A stretch of DNA of 64,000 nt from Gibbula magus (taxonomy: Eukaryota; Mollusca; Gastropoda; Trochida; Trochidae): NCBI GenBank assembly GCA_936450465.1, contig OW388290.1:24169457-24233456 (forward strand). Reading direction: 5' to 3'. Made by a program: the position numbers and the translations under genes. How positions within the stretch are numbered: the stretch's first letter is position 1; each line of letters opens with the position of its first letter. This document shows, one piece after another, positions 36,834-49,000 of the stretch. A model generated the notes under the pieces. It had not been told where the DNA came from and did not search any database. It saw nothing but the letters and a program-made list of their open reading frames with translations.

Positions 36834-37654
36834 CTACATGTTTTGATACGTTTTGTTTATTAACACCTCGGGCTTTTACTGTGCAAATGTGATATATGCG
36901 CATGTGCTCGCATACAAACTATGTTAAGTTTTAAAAAATATGTCCACTCCGAAATTACTGTTCAGGTCTGGACGAGGAAAATAAACATTTAAGATAGATG
37001 TATTTTAAGCGATAGAGTTTATTATGAAGGGAACAATTCAACAAATTATTAGAACAACAGGAGAACAAGACATATATTTTCATATAGCACTGTATACCTA
37101 CTTATTAACGCAAATTCTACATTATCACTAATGATTTTTACAATTGCAAACGCATTTCAAACATTATATAGCATGCATCAAAAACATATGCTCAGCAAAA
37201 CAGTTTCTCTCAATATACAATGATAATAGTATTTGACAATAATCGTATTCAAGAGACCATTTGAAATACTTATCTTATCATGTATAAAGCTAATTATTGA
37301 AATGAAAGAATAGTGAATAACGAAAACAATGACCGAAATATATTTAGAAATGAAAATAATTTAAGAAAAAACAAAATCCGAAAAATTTACATCTTACTTA
37401 ATTTGGAGATTTTACAAGTGTTTCCAGCGGAGCTGAATTCGCGCTTCCGTTTACATATATGTTCTAGTTTTATACACTCACCGAAGTTGGAATAAATGCT
37501 CTCTACATTTTGTTACGGACCACCGTATGGCTTTTAAACCTAGAGTTTTATGTGAAGCTGTATCATAATCTAACTTGACACACATGGAACATGTCTTCAT
37601 CCATTTAGGCTCTCATAGCACGTCATTGTTTGCCACCAACATGGTGTTCTGGCA
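36834..37654. other. No gene seen
   Basis: AT-rich intergenic sequence. The frame at 37313 is low-complexity Asn/Lys-rich and not supported as a gene. Confidence 0.5.
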
Positions 37655-37955
37655 CATGTATCCTGCTCCGTCAGTATGTGCTAAACTACTACAATACCCT
37701 GATTCCCTGAGCCCAATAACTCGTTTTTGCAATAAATAATCAATGAAAGAACTTGCAATCAGAAACACAGGCAGTACCCGGATGAGAGGTCCGACGAGCG
37801 ATCATCAACGCTTATAATCAAGATATTTCATTGATTAAAAACATGCTATGCTTTGTAGCGATGAGTAACCAGCCTACAGTAAAACGAGAGTTACTGGGCT
37901 CAGGGAATCAGGGCAGTGTAGTAGGGTAGTGGATACAGATACACTGATGGAGCAG
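37655..37955. mobile_element. Foldback MITE, about 300 bp
   Basis: Arms of about 65-70 bases, with CCCTGATTCCCTGAGCCCA facing TGGGCTCAGGGAATCAGGG, and outer CCTGCTCCGTCAGT facing ACTGATGGAGCAGG. No coding capacity. Confidence 0.75.
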
Positions 37956-38969
37956 GATGGGTATAATTCAACAGCTCAGAACGATTCACTAAACCTTACA
38001 AGAAACTATCAACGTGTAGGTATAATTATGCAAACGTAACGTGGAGTTAATGATTTCTTTATACAATTCATCATTCGGTTAGTGTGTAGTTTACAAACTC
38101 GTTCAGTGAGTAGATCTTGTGCAATTGTATAATAGGGATAGTTATGATTTCACGATTACATAGTTTCGGCATTAAAACATCGTCTAGTTTACAAGCTTGT
38201 CTACAAAGCGAACTAAGATGAAGTCCTGAATTTGGGATCCAGTGATAGTATAAACAAACAAAGCAAAGACAACACAAACTAGAGAACCTTTACAGAATAC
38301 TGGTAAATAACCAACAAATTAACAAACAAATATATACATTCATGAACTCGAGTTGTTATACATCACACGTTTCACTCTGTCTTTCATTATATCCACAAAA
38401 TCTCGAAACATGAAAGAAAAGGTGGCGTGATCAAGGTTGCACCAATAAATTTACACTAGCTTATAAGAAAATACAATATTTACAATTTATTAACTGGCAC
38501 AGAAACAATATTATTTTCCTTGTCAATCACAAAAATAAATCTATTGAAATAGCTGTAATAAATATAGAACTGTATCACCTGTTATTTAGATTCGCTATTT
38601 CGTTTGCAAAAAGTATCACTCATATCAACTTAAACTGACTCGTAATATTAGGCTTATGTCCTACTATCGAGACGTTTTAATTAAGTCAGTTGCAGCTTGA
38701 TAAATCTTGTAATTTTTGCTTTTGTATTCATCTGAATTTATAATAATTACATACTTTTCGGGATATAAAATACTGAAAGGATTCGTGATGTCGTGTTTAG
38801 GTTATTTTACATCCGTTACTTGAATGACGGTCACTCAACGTGCAAAATATTTTTAGAAGGCTACACTGGCAAAACATAACAAAGAACTCCCTGTGCACAC
38901 TGAAGTAGTCGTAAAATTGTCAGCCATAACATCAACGAGGATATATACACGCATACATCCTAGTCGCAT
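37956..38969. other. No gene seen
   Basis: Intergenic AT-rich sequence without long frames or repeats recognised on reading. Confidence 0.5.
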
Positions 38970-39226
38970 TCATTCTCTCTCCACAGAGGTTACTCTCGTG
39001 TTATTTCTTCCAACGTTACCTTTGTAAGTTGGGCCATATTTCTCGGTTTTTGCACCAAAAAAAACACGGATGCCCTCCTTATTTCTATCCAATCAAAAAG
39101 TGTCTTACATCTACGACAGTTTGTAACATCGTCACTGATTAGACAACTTACTTTGATGGCAACCAATCAGAAACTGCTCAGGTTAGGGCGGAAGTGACTT
39201 GCATAACCTCCATAGGGAGAGAAGGA
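38970..39226. mobile_element. MITE related to 15071-15592
   Basis: Ends TTCTCTCTCCACAGAGGTTA and TAACCTCCATAGGGAGAGAA face each other. The terminal AGAGGTTA motif is shared with the 15071 element. Confidence 0.6.
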
Positions 39227-39310
39227 TTTATATATTCGTTCACAAACATTCAACACAGATCAAGACAATGTAGGAAACTCCCTTGAACATTTGTATCTTA
39301 CTTGTATCGC

Positions 39311-39499
39311 AGACTGATAACAAAATCGACCTTGTTCCGAGGAATAATGCATCTACCGGGATACGGACAGGTTCTGTAGATTCCACTCCACAAGGACGGC
39401 TTGGCGAGGATACCGCCGAACAATATGAATTCGTATCCCGGTAGGTGCACTTTTTGAAACTTGTATTCCTCGGAAAACGGTTTATTTTAAACAGACTGC
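39311..39499. mobile_element. MITE family F, short complete copy
   Basis: Ends of about 55-60 bases: TTCCGAGGAATAATGCATC then TACCGGGATACG, facing CGTATCCCGGTAGGTGCAC and ATTCCTCGGAA. It contains TTTATT (39481-39486), the complement of AATAAA, downstream of the minus-strand gene. Confidence 0.75.
39481..39486 (-). terminator. Possible polyadenylation signal of the minus-strand gene
   Basis: AATAAA on the minus strand about 470 bases after the stop at 39953. It lies within the end of a family F MITE. Other sites cannot be excluded. Confidence 0.25.
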
Positions 39500-39952
39500 C
39501 TTGTATCGCCTCCATTTTTATGGTCATACAAATAGCACATATGGTGATTTCAAGGTGAAGAGAAAGAACCGTTTATCCCACATACTAAAGTTTGTTCAGT
39601 AGTATATAGTTGGCTTAAGATGACAATGAGTCGTCGTGAAACTCTATTGAAACCCATAGTGTTAGAAAAACCTAGGATGTGCAAATTAATCGTGATTTCC
39701 TATGACAGAAAAACAAGCCTCAGAAGTTACTTTTAACTAATTTGTTCATCTTATTTACATTATATATTAATTTATATATTAAAGTTTAGTGATTTTTCAT
39801 TCATTTTGCAAACCGTTAACATAAACATTAAATCATAGATAAAATATTCGAAACATGGCCGTTTCAATGTCCTACGAAATCACGTGACCTTGAATGGCGC
39901 TCCGTGATTGGATGATCACATCATTACACCTCATTTCAACCTTTGACCCCTT

Positions 39953-40027
39953 CTATATATTCCATGCTGCAGCGACGAATCCAGTGATAATTGTAAGAAC
40001 AGTGATGGTAGTCCCGCTTGCAGAATT
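39953..40027 (-). CDS. Surface protein last exon: GPI signal-like tail
   Basis: After TTTTTAG, encodes NSASGTTITVLTIITGFV then AAAWNI and TAG. Small residues followed by a hydrophobic end suit GPI attachment; a plain transmembrane end is the alternative. Enters in phase 0, which requires the 17-nt microexon before it. Confidence 0.8.
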   Translation of the reverse strand, partial: NSASGTTITVLTIITGFVAAAWNI

Positions 40028-43000
40028 CTAAAAATAAAAACATGAATTATTCTTACTTCTTACTTCACAAAAATACGATGTAGAACTTTGTCCAAAAGAA
40101 GCTTTCACACTTTATTAACATTTATTAACATATATAAAGATAACATTATTTGAAAAAATGAATTCGAATTTCAAAAGCATGCATGGAAGTTAAATTCCTG
40201 ACCCGGAGTAATAATATAATTATAAATTAAAAGTTTGAAAAATATGGAGCATGGAATGAAAAATCATTCATTATAGAAACTAATTCATACAACGATAGAC
40301 CTCACAAATCCCAAAAAATACGAAGATAAACATGCTTTATAAACACCACATGAATGTTTAAATATATTTTAATGTATAAAATGATATATTGCTACAGTAG
40401 TAGGTTCACTAGGAATAGCGAGGACGAAGGCCCTGGAACCTGGATATGGACTACCCCGGGTGGTGAGGTGGTTTCGTCGTTACATCCCTTTCCTTTTATA
40501 TAGTAATAGGGTAGGGTCTATATATGTCTTTCAAACGCTGTTTCTAAGTGATACACGCCCCTGTGGCTGTAGCTATATATATCGCGTTTATAAACTATCT
40601 AAAATAACAAAAATACGTATATATAGGATTCAAATACTATGGTTTTATTCAATTGAAGTGCAATGTTGGCAGCAAGGGACATTTTGCTCCTTTCGGGTAT
40701 TTGTATCGGTAAGAAAAAGAATTTACACCAACTTGACCCTTACCATGTTTTAAATGTTGTAAATGTGTTCAGAATCAATGATAACATAGAATATGTCTTA
40801 TATGTCGATGAACAGTTGTATTTTATCCAAAATAAGTTTTGAAGAATTAAAATTTAAGATTTCATTTTTAGGAAAGATTTAAAAACATGTAGTCTTTGAC
40901 TGCTGACTAAACGCCTGCACCATTCAGTTTTAGAGTATGACATCTAAAACTTGAGATATTTGCAATTGAAAAGCAAACATATGATAAAACCAACAGGGGT
41001 GTACTTTCTTTTGCCTGTTTTTTTAGTTTACCATAAGGATAAACATTGATAGAGGTTTATTTCACTAATCATTCCTATTATTTCAATACTCCACCACTAT
41101 AACAGGAGTAATATGTTTATTGAGAAATTGGAAACATTTTAACTGATAGATGAGTAATGCATACATTGCGGCGATGTTTTACACTCTTATGTTGCAATAA
41201 ATTGATGACAATGAGATCAAGTACGTACCAAAGTGACCCAAGATGAAAAAACGTTTATGCTAAAAGGAAAATACTTCAAATACGTATTTACTTACCTTGC
41301 TCGTCGTGGTTGCTAAAACAAATATCACAAATAAACATGTTATCAAAAATATACAATTTGATACAGACGTGTCATATAATATATATTTTTCTTTGTTCAT
41401 TGATTTATCATTATATTTTATATAATCAGTGAAAATGGAAATATCATCATAAAACGGACAAAATAATTATATTTTACAACATCATATACAATAAATTATA
41501 AATGTTACATATCTCAACAGTGATGATAATTCCCAGTTGCACCATAGTAACTCTCTTTATGAAAACAAGCATCCAACAAATTAATAAACTAAAAAGTAAA
41601 GAACTAATTAAGCTTTGAATCAGTTATCAAGACGTCGTTTAGAATGCATTAAAATGACGTCTAATATCATTTTCAACAATAGAGTTAAGAGAAATTTAAA
41701 GGACAAGTAAGAGAAAGAGTATTAGTATAAGTCAAACCTATACAAGAACAAGGTCAGTCATATACCAATGAATAAGTAATATGTCTTAAACGTATTAACG
41801 CAATATCAGACGTTTTGAAGCAAACTTACCTGTAAACACAGCACAAGGACATATACTGAATGCTTAACCATATATAGGGTAATATGCTAATCGCAGAGAC
41901 GTTTTGAAGTAAACCTATCAATAAATACAGTATGCGTACAGATACTCCATGCTTAAACATTCATGGGAAGATACACTATTAGCAACTTAGTTTTATTACG
42001 TTAAAAAGGATTTAGTTAGAAGACAAAAGTAATGGAAATAATCGGCCATACATAGTTCCATGAAACATGAAAACATGAAAACATACTTAAAGCTGATCAA
42101 CATGACAATGGACATTATGCAATAGGTTTCACACAGAAGGACATGCAGAGATAAATTGGTGCCAAACCCTAAATATACATATATATAAGTATATCTATAT
42201 AACATATAATGAAGGTATACCATGGGAAATTCTGCCATAGGACCGGAAATGGAAACTCTGATCTTTACAAAGCGTATTTGAGTCAGAAAACCAGTTTAAC
42301 CATTTCCAGTTCTATGTCATGACCGCCTTCTTGATATGTTATATACCATGATATTACCCGAGGAAGTGTGTCATACGACTTTTACGAAACGAGTGTGAAT
42401 TTTTGTATTTCCCGAGGGTTATACATAAATGTGCACGACTTGTATATTATATATTTAGGGTCTGACGCTTGTGTTTTATAAATACACCAGAAGAGTTTAA
42501 TTCAATTATTACAAAATCCGAAATATAAATTAAACCAAAACAAAGACAGTTTGTTCAGTTCACCAATGAAAGGAATACAACCAAACATCTGTGAGTAAGG
42601 GGTGTTACGTGATGAGTAAGTCATTATAGTACCACAGCAGACAATACAGACGTCAATATACACACATGTAGACATGCAATGTGATCATGGAGTTACTTTC
42701 TTATTTGCACGAGGACGAAACAAACATGCAGTTAATGTTAAGTTCACGTAGGGAACACACACATTTAACCATTCATGGGCATGCATGCTCATGCGACATT
42801 CAAGAGATTTTATTAATTCATTATTTATTCAATTTCAGCAACATGGTCAAAGTTTCAGAATATTTAGAACACGTTTCTCGTTAAAATCATGCGAAAATAG
42901 TTCAAATACCAATTTAATCTTCGTTATGATAGAAATTCCGTTTATGGTTATATAAAGGACAAAACACAACATGCATTAAAACATCACAACAAACATGATG

Positions 43001-46000
43001 AAGTCCACACAATCTAAATGTACGTCTTCATCTTTCATCGTCAATTTGCAAAATCACGTCTACTCATAAAGCTCAAGCATTGCTACTGGTTAGTTTTTCA
43101 CGCGGGAAGCTACGAGATTACGGAAACGACCGAAGACGTCCGAGTGGCAACTAGCGTGACTTACATCCATCAACTACAGCAGGAGCAGATGTAATGTCCG
43201 AACTATTAGTAACCGCGGTTTCATCCGCAGTCGTCACAACAGTACCTGATGTAGTTGTAGCTGCTTCGGTAGTCACCACGTCACAGACGTCTGAAATAGC
43301 CAGAGGAATTAGGCAACAAAGTACACTTTAAACCAGAAAGTGTTTATACTCGTAAATACAGATGTCTCCCCTTCCCTTAATTCACCTCAGAAACCTCAAA
43401 CAATTCGTGTTTAAAGTTATCAGTCCAAAGGGACATCTACATGATATGTGGAGGTAATATACCAAATTTGGTGAGGATTGGTCATCTAGTTACAGAGTTC
43501 TGCTCAAGAAACATACCCGACCCATCAAAAAGACCAGCGGAAATAGCCAGAAGCACTGTGATTAGGATTTAGTCGTAATACAAAAGTTTTCCACTTCCCC
43601 TAATCCTCTGGAATCTCAAACAATTCATTTATATAAGTATTACTCTTCAAAGAGACACAGTCCAAATTGTTGTCATGGAAACAGAAAATAACAAGCAAAA
43701 AAGTGAGCGTGGCTCACTAATACCCCCGACTGTTTAAGTTTGACATTTTTATTTTACTTAAAGAGAGAGGTGTCTGCACACCTAAGGATTGATAAGCTTT
43801 GAAATGTAATTGCTAAGATTAAACTGTTTGTGAAATGGTAGGACAAGTCTCGATCTTCATGTGAAAAAGGTGGTTTAAGTCAAAAAAGGAATAAAAGTAA
43901 CTTGAAAAGGTATTGGTAATATAATACACTACTGCTATTACCACTGATTTCAACTTTATTTTGGAAATTAATCCATCATAATGATTCATTCGAGTGACTT
44001 TAAACAACAGGTACATGGAAGCACACCCCTGAAGGCACAGTGAGAGATATACAGCAGTTGATGGCTGAAAGGAAAGAAAATTTAACTTTTCCCAAAATAT
44101 AACCAGTGGAAATATAAAAAGTAAAATCAACGAGAACACAGAAGTAGCTTTTGATGAAAGTTACATGAAAAAGAAAATGATGAAGTCAACAAATCACAAT
44201 ACAGAAGTAGCTTCAGTCATTCTAGCTATGATAAAGTAAAAGAATATAAAAAATTGCCAAAAATTCAAAAATTCACCAAATCGTGTTACATTTTGCAATG
44301 CACCTCTCCTAGTGGTGAAGGAGACATGTGCCAAATTTGAAAAGGATGAGATGAATAGTTTTTCTGTAATCGGTCGGACAAAAAATGCTCCGAATTTGAC
44401 TAAGTTAAAAAATACAAAAATTTGCCAAAAATTAAAAAATTCACCAATTTGGTTTAAACTTCGCACTGCACCTTTCCTAGTGGTGAAGAAGACATGTACC
44501 AAATTTGAAAAGGATGAGATGAATAGTTTTTTTGTAATCGATCGGACAAAAAATGTTCTGAATTTGACTAAGTTAAAAAATTAAAAAAATCGCCAAAAAT
44601 TCAAAAATTCACCAATTCGGTTTAAACTTCGCACTGCACCTCTCCTAGTAGTGAAGAAGACATGTACCAAATTTAAAAAGGATGAGACGAATAGTTTTTC
44701 TGTAATCGATCGGACAAAAATTGTCTTCGGACGGAAGGACGGACGGACGGAAGGACGGACGGACGGAAGGACAGACGGACGGAAGGACGGACGGACGGAC
44801 GGAATCGTTGGTATAACTATATACCCCCAACCGTTGGTCGGGGGTATAATAAAATCGAAAAAAGTTCAAGCTCTAAAAAGGCACATCTACATGTTATGGG
44901 GAGGCAGTATACCAAATGTGGTGAGGATTGGTCAAGTAGTTTAAGGTCCTGCTCCAGAAACAAATCCTACCCTTCAAACAGACAAAGGTTGCCACAGAAA
45001 CAGAACAAATGAAAAGAAAAAACCCAAAAGGCATATCTACATGATATTGAGAGACAGTATACCAAATATGGAGAGGAAAAGTTAAGCAGTTTTAGAGTTA
45101 TGGTCGGGAAACAATTGGTACGCCGACGCCAACGCAGACGTCGGCCGAAACTCAACCAAACATAATATTTCTCAGACCCTTCGGGGCGAGATATAGTGAC
45201 CCAGGTGGGACTTCTTAGTTGCATACAAAAGCTCAACTCTGAGGCCACCCAAGGAACATATGTAAACGTTGCACTAAGGTCGATACAACTTCCCCCGCAA
45301 GTCATAACTCGCACAAGTCTCCGTCAGTGGCTTATATAAGTCTTGCTGCATTTCGTGAAGTAGTTTGTGCTCATGCAGTCCAGCGGGCTGCAACTTATTT
45401 CATAGTGTACGCTGCTACGCTAACGTTAAAGGATAAATGTAATGACATATGGTCAAAGTCGGATTCATTAATATGTGATGTCATTTTGACAATTGCTCGA
45501 TTTTAAATTTCTGAAATCGGTCCATAAATTACTTATATACGGCTTTTTAAAACCACGCCTCATTTAGACCCGGCGACCAGAATGAAAGTCTGCGGAGGTG
45601 TGGCCCCTGAAGGGATGACTTCTGTGACGTCACTAGAGTAATCTCATTATCGGCGATAGTCGTAATTTCGCAATACCCGTCGTCTGTGGTTAATCAGTCA
45701 CACCTCAATGATTCTTCTCAAAACGTTTCGCGGCGGTAATCGCGGCATTGTAAAAATGGTTAAATTAAAATCGTCTTAATAACCAATTGTAAGAGTATAT
45801 TGTCTCGATTGTATGCTCAATTGATTCCAATATACAATATACGTAGAGATAATCATCTGTCATTTTTTAGAAAAATGCATTTCATCAGATCTTTAACGAA
45901 ATGCAGCCATGCTTGAATTAGCCAGTGATGGAAACTAGCGCGAGTTATAACTTGCGGGGGAGTTGCGGTCGATGAGGATTGAGTGATCATTTTAATGTGA

Positions 46001-49000
46001 TTGATGCATTGCTCACATTAATTGGTATGGTATGTTTTAATTTTTGCTGTTTAATATAAATTTTCTTTGAAAGGCATAATTTAAAATGATGTTCATAAAT
46101 GTTTTAATTTCTAATTCACAAGCCACAATGGAGTTTCCATTTAGAAGCAATCAATGGCATATTAATGATAAAGGAGCGGGTGGCGGAATAGAAGCACTCA
46201 TAAAATATCTGCACTTAAGGTGTAATTTCGGATTTATTTAAAATTAAGCAAAATATCGATTGTTCGAAGAAATTATTATTTACAAGAGCAACGAACTTGA
46301 CAATGTTTATGGAGTGAAACTGTTTTTGCAATGAAATGAATATAAGCATTTAATGTGTTCTGAAAATGAAAAAAGGATTAGCTTCCATAAAACAAAGATA
46401 TTGTTAATTAAAATGTTAATGTCATCAGTATAAGGTTTCTCATTTACTCTGTATTTGATAAACGGAATTAACACATCAAACATACTAACTTACTAACTGA
46501 CTACAACATAAATTTACAACAATCTTTTTTACGAATCTTTCGATAATGTGTGTATATCTCGCTCGGATAATACACACACAGAGGCTCTGTATTACACCAT
46601 TCGTTACCTCTCGGGTAAAGACTAACATATCAAATAATAAGGTATTGTCTGGCCACCAAATGTAACTTGTAAAAACTCATTTAAACTTATAATCAATATT
46701 GGTCAAGATAAGCGAACACAACATTATATTATAGATATAGATCTTTATATTCTAATGCGTTTGAACAAATACACTAATTATTCTGAATAATTATGTGACC
46801 GTTGTAACTTACGATCAATTGAAGATGAATTTCATTTTGTTCACCTTTGTCCTTTCTTTAGGGAAAGTAGAACAAACCGATTTTGTCAGTTTCCAACACA
46901 GCAAAAGTTTGTGAAACTTTTGTCATGTACAAATGTGAACACATTTAAAGGTTAAGCTATCTATTTGAAAAGAAATATGTATGTTTGAAATTAAGCTCGC
47001 ACACCAAAATGTACATATATATTAATATTTGTTTAAGTACACTATTTTCGTATTTGTACTCGGAGCCACGGGGCCTCCGATACTGAATAAAATCTATCTC
47101 ATGTATATTCCAAGTAAGAGGTAACACTTATGTTTTAGTATAATGAGTATTAAAATGTAACATGTACACGTCAAAATGCGTAACATGTCTACCATCTTAA
47201 CAATAATGACGTGTCACTAACCTGTCTCGGTGAGCTCCATGGCAACTCCTGGTTCGGTTACGTTCACAGAGTTCTGTCCATTCTGGCAGTTTCCTGGTGC
47301 TATTGTCAGAGTCAGATTTCCATCAGAACCCCCTACTGCCTGTGGAACAACGTGTCACTGTTTGTAGTGTTCACCCTTTAAAGTAATTGGTACAGTAGAT
47401 ATGTTTATTTTCCTATGTATTATACCGCTTTTATTCCTTTCCTGCGTGTTCTTAACATTGGACGAATCTGACAGATGTCAACGTCTTCCTTTGTTTCTCA
47501 CGACGTTTCTGAACATCTTCTTGTCTCTGTTCTTCCTCCAAGTGTAAGGAGTAGCCGAGAAACGTGGTGAGAAAATAATAATAAAAAAACGTTCTTATCC
47601 ATAACATTTGTATTCTGCTACTCCTCACTAAATGCTAAATGCATTATACCTTTATATACTCTCTCTTATATAGGTTTTGTTAATAGTTGAGGTGAATAGT
47701 TGAGCCATGTTCACTTCGCGGTGCTTATTTGCAGATGTCAAAACTATGTAGTCAAAGGATCACACATGAGAGCATGGCTTTTTCACCACAGGGTCGACAA
47801 ATCTCAGTCTGATTAAAATTAGACCATGTTCCGAGGAATAAACTTTGCAAAATAATGCATCTAGTGGGATACGAAGGTAACGTCCCAAAAGACAGAATTC
47901 CCAAAAGACAGAACGCTTAAAACAACACTGACCAATGATGTGTGACATGGGCTCTATCCTTTGAAAATAATGGAACGGCCCAGATAAAAGGAGACAGAAT
48001 TCCCAAAAGACAGAAAAAGACACAATTAAGATACAACATTATTATTTTTATTTTTTTTATTTTATTGTAACCATTTCATTCACTTCACATATTGTTGACT
48101 CTAACATACATACACATATTCTTCAAAATATGTACATTTGTTTGTTTGTTTGTCAATTCATTTCTAGTTCATTGCCAGTTCATTTCATCATATACACATA
48201 TTCTTCAAACTATGTACATTTGTTTGTTTGTTTGTTTGTTTGTTGTCAGTTCATTTCTAGTTCAGTGCCAGTTCACTTAAACATCTAATGTCCAACGGCA
48301 TCAAGGAACTGAAGTGGCGTCTTCTCCCTGCGACTGAGCTGATCCTTCAACCTCATGAGTCTTCGCTCCTTCTCCCTGTCCATCTAGAAGTAACTGGGGT
48401 GCACCTTTCTGTGATGGGACATACTCTGCTCTTTGTAGGCCAGCCATATAGAAATAAGACAATTCTGCAACCATGCATATTTGGGTATATATACTCTAAA
48501 TATTTCAATATTTCCACTTCCTCACATCTGGGTCTTCTTTGTAGGCCACAGCAAGACCTAACTCCTGAGTCTTTCGCCACAATCCCTGGCAGAAATGAAA
48601 AAGACATCCTTTAACTTCTGCTTGAGTGAACTCAGCTTCAGCAGCTTGGATGGCAGCCATCTCAAAGTCTGTCTGGATAACAGTGGGCCCAAGTGGTCTG
48701 TTGAGGACTTGTTGGACGTGGATCTTCAGGAGGCTGAAGAGACGGACGTAGGTGGATCTCTGACGGTTCGGGAGAAGAGCATACACAAGAGGGTACATCG
48801 TGGAACCGGACATAGCATGAATAATGTACACTTGGTTCCACAGAGGAGGACATGATGACAATGTTCCATCCATGAAGATCTTTTCCGCCGCCTGAAGTGC
48901 CTCCAGAGCCTCGTCTGAACAGAAAACAAGGATCTTGTCTTCTTCTCCGTCTGAGAATAATAGAAATCTTCTCCCATATTGAGTCTTGGTCCACTGCTCT

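Noticed and set aside
36860..36915. Possible link to 7420-7460 through GATATATGCGCATGTGCTCG-like words
   Set aside because: The match is short and does not extend, so it is not enough to call a repeat family.
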